33,323 nt of DNA from Paenibacillus sp. Soil766. Lineage in GTDB: Bacteria; Bacillota; Bacilli; Paenibacillales; NBRC-103111. The DNA lies in the NCBI RefSeq assembly GCF_001428105.1, contig NZ_LMSJ01000036.1:1-33323 (forward strand), written 5' to 3'. Shown piece by piece: positions 16,146 to 24,076 of the stretch. The notes under the pieces were generated by a model. It searched no databases. It saw only the letters and a program-made list of their open reading frames with translations, and had not been told where the DNA came from. The translations under genes and the position numbers were made by a program. Every line of letters starts with the position of its first letter. Position 1 is the first letter of the stretch.

Positions 16146-16364
16146 ATGTTCGATAAAGAATTGGATCATGAACTTACAGCACATGAGTATCCTCGTGAAA
16201 TTCCAGATTTTCAATTTATGAGCACGAAAAAACCAGAAGAATGGACGGAGATCGAGCTGCTCCAGCTCCACCGTACGATGAGCGACTTATCCCCCTACCT
16301 TCACGAGCAAGATACCGCCTTGCATAATCAAATCACACGGGAAATGGAACGTCGCGGCATTTGA
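16146..16364 (+). CDS. Small protein of unknown function after ger operon
   Basis: This is a 72-residue, Glu-rich soluble protein that I do not recognise. The start at 16146 has AAGAGGTG 6 nt upstream; a longer frame from 16083 lacks a ribosome-binding site. The protein has no signal peptide or membrane segment. A histidine- and proline-containing N-terminus (HELTAHEYPREIPDF) is followed by two probable helices (EWTEIELLQLHRTMSDL and EQDTALHNQITREMERR). It lies 70 bp beyond the GerC-type gene on the same strand with no terminator between, so it may be read with the ger operon. No function is proposed. Confidence 0.65.
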   Translation: MFDKELDHELTAHEYPREIPDFQFMSTKKPEEWTEIELLQLHRTMSDLSPYLHEQDTALHNQITREMERRGI

Positions 16365-16446
16365 TTATCGATTGAGTTACGATTGGGTAACTATTGGGTA
16401 ACTACTTAGTAACTACTTCGGACGACCGACTTAGTAAACACAAATG

Positions 16447-16475
16447 TTGCTTTATTAGCTTGGTTCATTCATAAT
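16447..16475 (+). promoter_or_regulatory. Candidate sigma-A promoter of sodA
   Basis: TTGCTT (16447-16452) and CATAAT (16470-16475) are separated by exactly 17 bp. The -10 matches 5/6 and the -35 3/6 of consensus. The start codon is 40 bp downstream. Directly upstream (about 16370-16425) is a short tandem series of TAACTA-containing units. Confidence 0.4.
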
Positions 16476-16514
16476 GAGATTGAAACTACATAATTTTTAG
16501 GAGGTATTTATTCA

Positions 16515-17126
16515 ATGGCACATCAACTACCAGCTCTTCCGTACGCTAACGAGGCTCTTGAGCCGCACATCGATGCAAAAACGATGGAGATTCACCATGA
16601 TCGTCACCATAACGCTTATGTAACTAACTTGAATGCAGCATTGGACAAACACCCAGCTCTGCATGACAAATCCCTTAATGACCTGATTGCTGACCTTAAC
16701 AGCCTTCCTGAAGATATCCGCACAGCAGTTCGTAACAATGGTGGCGGACACGCTAACCACTCCCTATTCTGGGAAACAATCGGACCAGAAGCTGGCGGCG
16801 CACCTACAGGCGCTCTAGCAGCTGCTATTGACAGCGAGCTTGGCGGCTTTGATAAATTCAAAGCAGATTTCGCTGCTGCTGCAACTACACGTTTTGGCTC
16901 TGGCTGGGCTTTCCTAGCTGTTGACAAAGCTGGTAAATTGAAAGTATACAGCTTGCCTAACCAAGACAGCCCGATCATGGAAGGCGAAACGCCGGTTCTT
17001 GGTCTTGATGTTTGGGAGCATGCTTACTACCTGAACTACCAAAACAAACGCCCTGACTACATCGCAGCTTTCTGGAACGTTGTTAACTGGAACGAAGTTG
17101 GCAAACGTTACGACGCAGCGAAGTAA
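16515..17126 (+). CDS. sodA: Superoxide dismutase, Mn/Fe family (Mn type)
   Basis: This enzyme converts superoxide to hydrogen peroxide and oxygen. It has 203 residues, the normal length. The four metal ligands are present: His27 in MEIHHDRHH, His82 in GGHANHSLFW, and Asp165 and His169 in LGLDVWEHAYYLNY. The outer-sphere Gln in LPNQDSPI (about 150) is typical of manganese enzymes. AGGAGG lies 9 nt before the ATG, and codon use looks biased toward a few preferred codons, consistent with strong expression. A strong terminator follows. It appears monocistronic and has no signal peptide. Confidence 0.97.
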   Translation: MAHQLPALPYANEALEPHIDAKTMEIHHDRHHNAYVTNLNAALDKHPALHDKSLNDLIADLNSLPEDIRTAVRNNGGGHANHSLFWETIGPEAGGAPTGALAAAIDSELGGFDKFKADFAAAATTRFGSGWAFLAVDKAGKLKVYSLPNQDSPIMEGETPVLGLDVWEHAYYLNYQNKRPDYIAAFWNVVNWNEVGKRYDAAK

Positions 17127-17172
17127 TCTGAGAGACTTTTAGCTCCGCTAAAAGATCCCTGTATTATGATTG

Positions 17173-17203
17173 AAAAAGCGACCCTGAGGGGTCGCTTTTT
17201 TGT
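17173..17203. terminator. Bidirectional terminator, sodA and DUF805
   Basis: AAAAAGCGACCC, a TGAG loop and GGGTCGCTTTTT form a perfect 12-bp stem with T-runs on both strands. It lies 46 bp after sodA and 27 bp after the convergent DUF805 gene and can serve both. Confidence 0.9.
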
Positions 17204-17229
17204 TGCATACCGCTTTTACCTCGGATCTC

Positions 17230-17583
17230 TTATTCTCTCTTCGGATTTGGTCCATATTGATTATCGTTGTCGTCGCTGTCTTGACAGAAGAATATAAGCA
17301 AAATAATGGAGCCAATTAGGGGGATTAAGCTAATCAGCAACCACCACCCGCTTTTACCGGTGTCATGCAATCTTCGAAAGGCTACGGCTAGAGAAGGTAA
17401 AAGGACTGCTAACGAATAAATACCTGACAAGAACTTATCTACTCCGATGATGGACTCAACGATAGCAAGACCAATAGAAATAATAATATTGAATAGAACG
17501 AACATCCAATACTCCTTGCGTCTTGCCCTGCCTGAAAACCCTACATAATTTGTTAGCACTTTTAAATACCATTCCATCTGCAA
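17230..17583 (-). CDS. DUF805 family inner membrane protein
   Basis: This 117-residue membrane protein has about three hydrophobic segments. The family hallmarks are the N-terminal FSGRARRKEYWMFVLFNI (about 15-32), the central LAVAFRRLHDTGKSGWWLLI (about 64-83) and the C-terminal DSDDNDNQYGPNPK. The function of the DUF805 family is unknown. AAGGAG lies 8 nt before the ATG. The gene stands alone, convergent with sodA and divergent from the Crp/Fnr regulator. Confidence 0.9.
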   Translation of the reverse strand: MQMEWYLKVLTNYVGFSGRARRKEYWMFVLFNIIISIGLAIVESIIGVDKFLSGIYSLAVLLPSLAVAFRRLHDTGKSGWWLLISLIPLIGSIILLIFFCQDSDDNDNQYGPNPKRE

Positions 17584-17776
17584 CGACTCCTTTTCATGTA
17601 GTCACCGAACAGTGTCTTGGATAGTTAACTTTCTCCCATTCATATTCCAGTTTGGAGCATCTCATACATCTTTTCCATCGCAGCTAGGTTCTCTTTCGCT
17701 TTTCTCTTTACGCAGACAAAACGAAGTTGTACGATAATGGTAAATAATTCTACAACCGGAAAGAGATGACGAGCCC

Positions 17777-18457
17777 TTGACCATCGTACCGTTACTTCAA
17801 CATGTCCCCTTGTTTCATGAGCTTTCGGAAGAAGATCTGATCGGGATTGCCCCTTTATTTACAGAAAAGAAAGTAAAGAAGGAAACCATACTTTTTGAAG
17901 AAGGCGAAATTGGTGAGGAATTATTCCTGATCCAATCTGGCGTAGTAAAAATTTACCGATTGGACGAGGCGAGAGAGGTCACACTGGCCTTATTTCGTGA
18001 TGGGGACTTCTTCGGAGAGATGTCACTGCTCAGCAGCGGGATGACGCGTTCGGCAACAGCTGAAACGATGGCTTCTTGCACCCTCTATGTACTCAACCGC
18101 ACTGATTTCACCACGTTCATGGAAAAGAGCCCTAGGCTATGCCTAAAGCTCCTGGAAACGACAATGCAACGGTTACGCCATGCCAATGATCAAATCTACG
18201 ATTTGACGTTCCTTGGGGTTCGCTCACGTATTATTAAAACAATCCTTCGATTGTCTGAGCAGCACGGAATCTCTACCCCTGACGGTCTTCTGATTGATGT
18301 TAAGCTGACTCATCAGCAGCTCGCCAACTTGGTTGGCACAGTAAGGGAGTCCGTCACAAAGGTACTACAGGAATTGCTTGATGATGAGCTGATTCTTATT
18401 GATAAAAAACTCATCACCTTAATAAATATCGAAGGGATTCAGGCCGAGATTCGTTAA
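17777..18457 (+). CDS. Crp/Fnr family transcriptional regulator
   Basis: This 226-residue regulator has an N-terminal cyclic-nucleotide-binding-type domain (about 10-120) with the phosphate-binding-cassette signature FFGEMSLLSSG and TRSATAE (about 78-96). A C-terminal winged helix includes THQQLANLVGTVRESVTKVL (about 172-191). There is no N-terminal or C-terminal cysteine cluster, so it is not an oxygen-sensing Fnr. The residue pattern in the cassette is compatible with a nucleotide ligand, but none can be assigned. It starts with TTG at 17777, with AAAGAGATG about 9 nt upstream; the ATG at 17767 is in a frame that stops at once. It is convergent with mutY, separated by 22 bp. Confidence 0.9.
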   Translation: MTIVPLLQHVPLFHELSEEDLIGIAPLFTEKKVKKETILFEEGEIGEELFLIQSGVVKIYRLDEAREVTLALFRDGDFFGEMSLLSSGMTRSATAETMASCTLYVLNRTDFTTFMEKSPRLCLKLLETTMQRLRHANDQIYDLTFLGVRSRIIKTILRLSEQHGISTPDGLLIDVKLTHQQLANLVGTVRESVTKVLQELLDDELILIDKKLITLINIEGIQAEIR

Positions 18458-18479
18458 GATTGTAGGCTTCTGACTGCAG

Positions 18480-19604
18480 CTACTCAACATTACGGTCCTG
18501 CCATTCTTTGATGATTCGGACAAAAACATTGGGGAACGCATAGTTCTGGAGATCTTCCGGCCCTACCCAACGGTAATGGAACGGAATCCATTCTTCTCCG
18601 GTACTTGGACGATTCGCGTCACCGAGCTTTGCACGGTACACCTTCATTTTCCACACAATATGGCTAAAAATATGTTCCGTATCCATGAACCACTCATCGG
18701 GTTGAATACCAATTTGCTCTTGTTCAGCAAGGGCTTCGCGAAGTATTGTCTGGTTGTCCTCATCGGACTGCCAGCCGTCTTGCGTCCACTCGACATGCGG
18801 TAATTCCCACATCCGGGCGAGCAAGCCCTCTTGCGGGCGCTGTCTGATCAACCATTTGCCTGCATGCTCACCTGTACCTTCGATGAAAGCCACGGCCCTC
18901 AGTTCTGGACGGGGCGGTTTGGCTTTCTTTTTGATGGGCAGGGCTTCTTCCATGCCTGCTTCACGTGCCGAACAGTGCGCCATGACAGGGCATGTCAAGC
19001 AATGCGGTGACCTTGGCGTACACACCATAGCTCCCAGCTCCATGAGAGCTTGATTGAAATCGCTGGCGGTCCCCTCCAGAATGAGCTCGCGTGCGAGCTT
19101 CTCCATAATCGTCCGCGTCGACGGCTTCATTATGTCTTCTTCGATGAGAAAATAGCGCGAAAGCACGCGCATCACATTGCCATCGACAGCTGGCTCCGGC
19201 TTGTTATAGGCGATGCTCAAGATCGCCCCTGATGTGTACGGACCGACGCCTTTGAGCGCGGAGATGTCGGCTTTATTTTGCGGGACAATACCTTCGTAAC
19301 GTTCATGAACTTCTCTAACCGCAGTTTGCAGATTCCTCGCACGTGAGTAATAGCCGAGACCTTCCCATGCTTTCAGTACATTTTCTTCCGGTGCCGTCGC
19401 TAAGGCCTCCACAGTTGGGAATTGATCCACAAACCGATGGAAATACGGAATTACTGTATCTACGCGTGTTTGCTGCAGCATCACTTCGGATATCCATATA
19501 TAATAAGGGTTTTTACTTCTACGCCAAGGTAAATCTCGTTTATGTGTCTGGTACCAATCCAAGAGGTTCTTAGAAAAATACATCTTCTGTTCTTCGCTGT
19601 ACAT
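18480..19604 (-). CDS. mutY: A/G-specific adenine DNA glycosylase MutY
   Basis: MutY removes adenine mispaired with 8-oxoguanine or guanine. The ATG at 19604 gives 374 residues and has AAGGAG 7 nt upstream; the longer frame to 19751 has no signal. The helix-hairpin-helix glycosylase domain (about 10-220) has LPWRRSKNPYYIWISEVMLQ (catalytic Glu), LKGVGPYTSGAIL (hairpin) and VDGNVMRVLSRYF (catalytic Asp). The 4Fe-4S cluster motif CTPRSPHCLTCPVMAHC follows the C-x6-C-x2-C-x5-C spacing. The C-terminal NUDIX-like 8-oxoG recognition domain (about 240-370) is complete. It is divergent from the membrane protein gene at 19704. Confidence 0.96.
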   Translation of the reverse strand: MYSEEQKMYFSKNLLDWYQTHKRDLPWRRSKNPYYIWISEVMLQQTRVDTVIPYFHRFVDQFPTVEALATAPEENVLKAWEGLGYYSRARNLQTAVREVHERYEGIVPQNKADISALKGVGPYTSGAILSIAYNKPEPAVDGNVMRVLSRYFLIEEDIMKPSTRTIMEKLARELILEGTASDFNQALMELGAMVCTPRSPHCLTCPVMAHCSAREAGMEEALPIKKKAKPPRPELRAVAFIEGTGEHAGKWLIRQRPQEGLLARMWELPHVEWTQDGWQSDEDNQTILREALAEQEQIGIQPDEWFMDTEHIFSHIVWKMKVYRAKLGDANRPSTGEEWIPFHYRWVGPEDLQNYAFPNVFVRIIKEWQDRNVE

Positions 19605-19703
19605 GGGCACTCCTTCTCTATGGGGCACGTTCAAGTTATAATGGATGAATAGATATGGTACCATTATACGAGAAGTGCGGAACATAAAACTAGAGGTGAA
19701 TGT

Positions 19704-20303
19704 ATGCAAACGTCGAAACAAGCTGATATGACTACACCAGGACAACAACAATTAGAAAATAAAAGAAAAGATTGGCTGCGCGAGGCCCAGGGTCTAATTC
19801 CCCTTCTGTTCATTTGGGGCGCTGAGTGGGTGTTTAGTGCAATCATTGATTTTGCGCTGTACTGGCGCGACTTGGATTGGCTGAAGCAAGCGGCTTTCGT
19901 TACAGCCGTGGTGGCCAGTTTGATTCAGATATGGGGAATGCGGAAACTGTTTAACACGGGGGAAACGCGTACGACTGATGATACTGTCAAAAGTGGCTGG
20001 GGGCATCCGGTATTCCTAGTCCTGCCTGGCGCTATGCTCATTGCCGCAGTGGCTTTATTAGAGGCGATCGGTGCGGTGAATCCGCTGTTTGCTCCTATTT
20101 TGCGAGCTTTTCTACTCGCGATCGGGTTCGTTCAAGTTGGACTGCTGCTCGGCAGATCACTTATTTATGTGGGGTTCTGGCTTTTCGCGCTAACCGTGCT
20201 GATGAGCGTGTGGTATTTGGGCTATTCTGGGATGGTTCTTGAGGGAATGGGCGGCATCAGCCTGCTTGTTAGTGGGTATATGCTGCGAGTTTGGGCGCGG
20301 TAG
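19704..20303 (+). CDS. Unknown multi-pass membrane protein
   Basis: This is a 199-residue protein that I do not recognise. It starts with a hydrophilic, Gln/Lys-rich stretch of about 30 residues, then has five to six hydrophobic segments (about 31-50, 62-80, 100-122, 128-150, 155-175 and 180-197). There is no conserved enzymatic motif and no signal peptide. AGAGGTGA lies 5-8 nt before the ATG. It is divergent from mutY across a 100-bp gap and is followed by a 310-bp region of dispersed repeats, so it appears to be transcribed alone. Confidence 0.75.
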   Translation: MQTSKQADMTTPGQQQLENKRKDWLREAQGLIPLLFIWGAEWVFSAIIDFALYWRDLDWLKQAAFVTAVVASLIQIWGMRKLFNTGETRTTDDTVKSGWGHPVFLVLPGAMLIAAVALLEAIGAVNPLFAPILRAFLLAIGFVQVGLLLGRSLIYVGFWLFALTVLMSVWYLGYSGMVLEGMGGISLLVSGYMLRVWAR

Positions 20304-20613
20304 GGATCTTAGTTGAACACGAACCCAAAATAACTGGAAAACCTCCAGCTATTTTATGACAAATACGCGTTCCTCAATGATTAGATGGATTTTCTGCATC
20401 TATTTTCGCCGAAAATAGCTACTTTAGCTAGGTTTGGCTGAAATTAACAGCAGAAAATCCATCTATTTGCTTTAAACGCCGATATTTCGTCCATTTAGAT
20501 GTAGAAAATCCAGTTATTTGTGATGCTGGTCGCCGCAGACTGCCACTGGCGGCCGCAAATTACAGCGGGTTGCAACAAGTTACTGAGATTGCTGCATATG
20601 TGGAAGTCGCTGC
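20304..20613. repeat. Short dispersed intergenic repeats, copy set B
   Basis: No gene is visible. The gap carries TAACTGGAAAAC (20331-20342), the inverted TAGATGGATTTTCTG (20382-20396), CAGAAAATCCATCTATT (20451-20467) and a related copy near 20498-20520. The first and third are exact matches to 2895-2906 and 3014-3030, 17 kb away. The inverted pair around 20382-20467 could fold into a stem of about 15 bp. Confidence 0.75.
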
Positions 20614-21003
20614 TTACACGACTTGCTCAACAATCGCATAGGCAGCAGCCATGGACTCCGTGTGCGTAATGCTGATATGGATGCGATGACTGCCTGATAG
20701 TCCTGCCCGGAGCAGAGCATCTTCCTTCACCGTACAGATCGGTTTGCCCAGCGCGTCCGGCAGCACCTCTACATCTTGAAAACCAATCTGCTTACCAATC
20801 CCGCAGCCAATTGCTTTGACGATCGCTTCCTTCGCCGCAAAACGACCAGACACAAATTCCGCGAGCCGTCCGCGGCGCTTCTGTGCCAAATCCCGCTCCG
20901 CTGGTGTCAAAATCCGCTCCATAAACCGATCACCTGAAGAACCCTCTAACATGCTGCGCACTCGCGCGATTTCAAGTAAATCCGTTCCGACCCCAATGAT
21001 CAT
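20614..21003 (-). CDS. acpS: Holo-[acyl-carrier-protein] synthase
   Basis: AcpS transfers 4'-phosphopantetheine from coenzyme A to the conserved serine of acyl carrier protein, which is needed for fatty-acid synthesis. It has 129 residues, the normal AcpS length. The metal- and substrate-binding motifs are GVGTDLLEI (Asp8) and FAAKEAIVKAIG (Glu59). HISITHTESMAAAYA near the C-terminus is also typical. AGAGAGGA lies upstream of the ATG. It is divergent from the aldo-keto reductase gene and lies alone on its strand. Confidence 0.95.
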   Translation of the reverse strand: MIIGVGTDLLEIARVRSMLEGSSGDRFMERILTPAERDLAQKRRGRLAEFVSGRFAAKEAIVKAIGCGIGKQIGFQDVEVLPDALGKPICTVKEDALLRAGLSGSHRIHISITHTESMAAAYAIVEQVV

Positions 21004-21237
21004 CGTTAGCCGATCCTCTCTTCTTCCAGAACTAGCCTTTTGCGTACAATTTAACTGATTCCTCGCTTAAGGTCAAGGGAACATATCTAGTTGGTTGCAT
21101 CGTATATGCCATATCACCCTTCCTTGAGTAACCATAGCTTACGTTGAGGTAAGTAAGTAACACTATTTTCAGCTCTTATGCCAATCTTTCTCAGGGGTTA
21201 TACTAAGCGTAGAAATTATAGCTGGGAGGCCATCATA

Positions 21238-22215
21238 GTGAAAATCATGCCACTGGAAAGACGAGGAGTTTCGAACAGCCGAATTGTTTTCGGATGTATG
21301 GGATTAGGCGGAGATTGGGCTGGAAATGCCTTAACCAAGGAAGATTACATCACCGCTGAAAAAGCTGTAGAAGCCGCATTATCTATCGGAATTACGATGT
21401 TCGATCATGCCGACATTTATAAAAGAGGGAATTCCGAGACTGTTTTCGGTCAGGTTCTCAAAAATAGACGGGATTTGCGCGATCAAATCATTTTGCAATC
21501 GAAATGCGGGATTCGTTTCCAAGATGATCAGAACCCACAGCGTTTTGATTTTAGCAAAGGTCACATCCTTAGCTCCGTTGACGGCATTCTTGGTCGTCTT
21601 GGGGTTGAGCACATCGATATCTTGCTGCTGCACCGCCCGGATCCGCTTATGGAGCCTGAAGAAATTGCGGAAGCTTTCAATACATTGCGCTCTGCGGGTA
21701 AGGTGCGCCATTTCGGCGTGTCCAACATGACGTCCGCGCAAATGCGCTTCATTCAAAACTCCTTGCCTGAGCCACTTGTCGTGAACCAATTGGAGATGAG
21801 CTTGGCGCGCGTGGACTGGGTTGAGCAAGGTATTCTGGTGAATCAGAAGGTAGGCGCCGGCGTTAATTTCGCAGATGGCATCCTTGAATATTGCCAAATG
21901 AACGACGTTCAAATTCAGGCTTGGGGCCCACTCGCCAAAGGCAAGTTCTCCGGCAGCGATATCTCGGATGCGCCTGAAACCGTCAAGAAAACGGCCGCAC
22001 TCGTCCAGAAGCTGGCCACTGAGAAAGAAACGACGCCCGAAGCCATCGTGCTCGGCTGGCTCATGAAGCATCCGGCACGCATTCAGCCGGTCATCGGCAC
22101 TTCTTCTGCCAAGCGTATCGTCGCTTGTGAAGACGCAGTTCGCATCGCGGACACCATGAGCCGCGAAGAGTGGTACACGCTGCTCGAGAGCTCCCGCGGC
22201 GTGCGCATGCCGTAG
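21238..22215 (+). CDS. Aldo-keto reductase, YdhF/YcsN type
   Basis: This NAD(P)H-dependent oxidoreductase has an AKR (beta/alpha)8 fold and is 325 residues long from the GTG at 21238. That start has GGGAGG 8 nt upstream; a longer frame from 21178 has no signal. The catalytic tetrad is complete: Asp56 and Tyr61 in FDHADIY, Lys89 in LQSKCGI and His132 in LLLHRPDP. GKVRHFGVSNMT and the C-terminal QPVIGTSS cofactor region are present. Overall wording is close to E. coli YdhF and B. subtilis YcsN, whose natural substrates are not established. It is divergent from acpS and ends in a repeat-rich gap. Confidence 0.9.
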   Translation: MKIMPLERRGVSNSRIVFGCMGLGGDWAGNALTKEDYITAEKAVEAALSIGITMFDHADIYKRGNSETVFGQVLKNRRDLRDQIILQSKCGIRFQDDQNPQRFDFSKGHILSSVDGILGRLGVEHIDILLLHRPDPLMEPEEIAEAFNTLRSAGKVRHFGVSNMTSAQMRFIQNSLPEPLVVNQLEMSLARVDWVEQGILVNQKVGAGVNFADGILEYCQMNDVQIQAWGPLAKGKFSGSDISDAPETVKKTAALVQKLATEKETTPEAIVLGWLMKHPARIQPVIGTSSAKRIVACEDAVRIADTMSREEWYTLLESSRGVRMP

Positions 22216-22221
22216 ACTCAC

Positions 22222-22460
22222 CCATAGAGGGAACGAGGGTATACTATTTCCGACGAAATAAGCAAAATAAACGTCGAAGGGAACGAGAATGTCCTATTTC
22301 ACCAAGAAGTTGCCAAATATGGCGAAAATCGAAGAAATAGAGCATCTACGTTCCTCTCGGAGCAAATTTCGAATGTTTTCGGTGCAATAGAGCATCTACG
22401 TTCCTCTCGCCACCTTGTCCCAGGCAATTCAGCTGCGTTTAGAGGTGGGTTAGATCAGTG
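22222..22460. repeat. Intergenic repeats with inverted copies
   Basis: A 24-bp sequence (22336-22359) recurs exactly at 22386-22409, 50 bp on. Two degenerate inverted copies lie upstream (about 22227-22247 and 22278-22301, with GGGAACGAG followed by CTATTT). Together they form two facing pairs that could fold into a hairpin of moderate stability. No coding sequence is seen. Confidence 0.75.
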
Positions 22461-22464
22461 AATA

Positions 22465-22504
22465 AGGCCGTCTTGAAGTAGAAGAATCTACTTCAAGACG
22501 GCCT
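22465..22504. terminator. Perfect 17-bp hairpin between akr and yesN-like gene
   Basis: AGGCCGTCTTGAAGTAG (22465-22481), loop AAGAAT, and its exact complement (22488-22504). It lies 10 bp after the response-regulator gene (minus) and 250 bp after the reductase gene (plus). Only short T-runs follow on either strand, so termination is likely but not textbook; RNA end protection is an alternative. Confidence 0.65.
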
Positions 22505-22513
22505 CTTTCACAT

Positions 22514-24076
22514 TCAGCTTATCACTTCACGCAGATCCCGATATTCCTGGGGACTAACCCCCTCCATCTCTTTGAATACACGGCTGAAATGTTTCACATT
22601 CTCGAAGCCAGCCCGCTCGCTGATCTCATAAACCTTGAAATCCGTTGTTGCGAGCAGCTCGCGTGCCCGCTCAATCCGCAGCCTTTTCAAATAATGAACG
22701 AAGCTTTCACCGGTGTACTCCTTGAAGGCCTGACTGAAATAGGAGTAATTGAAAGAAACATGATTCGATACCATGGCCATATTCAAATCTTTATCAAAGT
22801 TCTCCTGTATGTATTGCGTGGCTATCTTCATCTCTCTGTGATCGATATGGAACGTCTTCATCGTGCGCACATATGCATTGAGTCGGTCTAACAGACCCTC
22901 AACACTATGAAAGTAATCGGAGAAATAGTAGAAATTCGAGATATCACCGACCTTTTTGAACAGCCGCAGGATCTCCACAGACTCTCCCCCATACACATGA
23001 AACACTTTATCAAAAACAAGCTCGTTCAAGGCCTTGCTCACAGCCTCTACATAGGCGATATCGAATCGAGTCACGGTTTTCATGTCCAATATGTCCAATA
23101 GCAGCGCCGACATTTCCTTGTTGCGATCCGTTCCGAGCATGTTAGCGATTCTTTGAATCTTATCCACAGGCACAGTGAAATCTTTATTTATATGACAAAT
23201 TGTTTCATAGCTCACACTGCCTGGGCCCGACTGCAAGAACGCATACTTCAACGCCTCTAGCGCTTCCATATACGCAGGCTGCAATCGCTCCACGCCACGC
23301 GTGTAGTCACTTACCCCCATACTGTACATGAAATAACCCGCGCCCGCGATCCGCTCCACCAAATACGGAAACAAATCCCCCTGCTCGGCGATGAGCACTA
23401 GTTGGTTTTCTTTATCCAGCGCGATCGCATGCCGATCACGGCAGTGGTCTGGCACATGGGCCAGCTCATCTTGCATACGAGCGGGAAATTCGGAATGCTT
23501 CATCCCCGTTATCGTTCCCCGATACTGAAGCACGCCAACCTGAAACCCCGCCTCTACCCAAGCCATATCAATCTGCCCCAGCTTACTCCTCATGGTTTCC
23601 CCGTCCAGATGCGTATGCCTGAGCAGATAACTCAATTGACTCTCCTTGAAAGCTTCCCGCTGCTGGAAGGAACTGCTCAATTGCTCGGAGATTTGTTCCT
23701 TCAGCTTCAGATCACTTTCCAAACGAACTAAGGCGCTAAACAGCTCTTCCCGAATAATGGGCTTCAAGAGATATTCCTTCACTTCGCAGCGGATCGCTTC
23801 CTTCGCATACGGGAAGTCGTCGTGTCCGCTTAAAATAATAACCGCAGGCTTCAGAACTAACTCCTGAATACGATTGATCAGCGTAATCCCGTCCATCACA
23901 GGCATACGAATATCCGTAATGACAATGTCTACCGTGGAACTCTGCAACAGCTGCAGCGCTTCTGCGCCGTCCTCAGCAAACTCGAACGTATACGCTTCGG
24001 GAAATTCGCGGGCAATCATAGCTTTCAAGCCGAGTCGGATATTTTTCTCATCGTCAACGATAAGTATGTTTCTCAT
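22514..24076 (-). CDS. YesN-type response regulator, AraC output
   Basis: This is a 520-residue regulator. The receiver domain (1-120) has the acidic pocket DDE at 8-10, the phospho-acceptor Asp55 in VITDIRMP and the conserved Lys in YLLKPI (about 104). A middle region (about 130-400) is typical of YesN-like proteins. The AraC-type double helix-turn-helix follows at about 415-515, with FNYSYFSQAFKEYTGESFVH and VKHFSRVFKEMEGVSPQEYR. GGAGGAAT lies upstream of the ATG. The gene overlaps the 3' end of the sensor-kinase gene by 23 bp. It most likely activates the adjacent sugar-importer genes in response to an external saccharide. Confidence 0.93.
   Translation of the reverse strand: MRNILIVDDEKNIRLGLKAMIAREFPEAYTFEFAEDGAEALQLLQSSTVDIVITDIRMPVMDGITLINRIQELVLKPAVIILSGHDDFPYAKEAIRCEVKEYLLKPIIREELFSALVRLESDLKLKEQISEQLSSSFQQREAFKESQLSYLLRHTHLDGETMRSKLGQIDMAWVEAGFQVGVLQYRGTITGMKHSEFPARMQDELAHVPDHCRDRHAIALDKENQLVLIAEQGDLFPYLVERIAGAGYFMYSMGVSDYTRGVERLQPAYMEALEALKYAFLQSGPGSVSYETICHINKDFTVPVDKIQRIANMLGTDRNKEMSALLLDILDMKTVTRFDIAYVEAVSKALNELVFDKVFHVYGGESVEILRLFKKVGDISNFYYFSDYFHSVEGLLDRLNAYVRTMKTFHIDHREMKIATQYIQENFDKDLNMAMVSNHVSFNYSYFSQAFKEYTGESFVHYLKRLRIERARELLATTDFKVYEISERAGFENVKHFSRVFKEMEGVSPQEYRDLREVIS

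Noticed and set aside
16370..16425. Tandem TAACTA-containing units upstream of sodA as a possible operator
   Set aside because: The units are short, imperfect and of irregular spacing; they could be chance low-complexity sequence.
19605..19751. 49-residue N-terminal extension of MutY
   Set aside because: The ATG at 19604 has AAGGAG at good spacing and matches the normal MutY N-terminus; the extension has no ribosome-binding site and overlaps the divergent gene.
21379..22221. 280-residue frame antisense to the aldo-keto reductase
   Set aside because: The sense strand encodes a clear AKR with a full catalytic tetrad; the antisense frame lacks a ribosome-binding site and recognisable domains.
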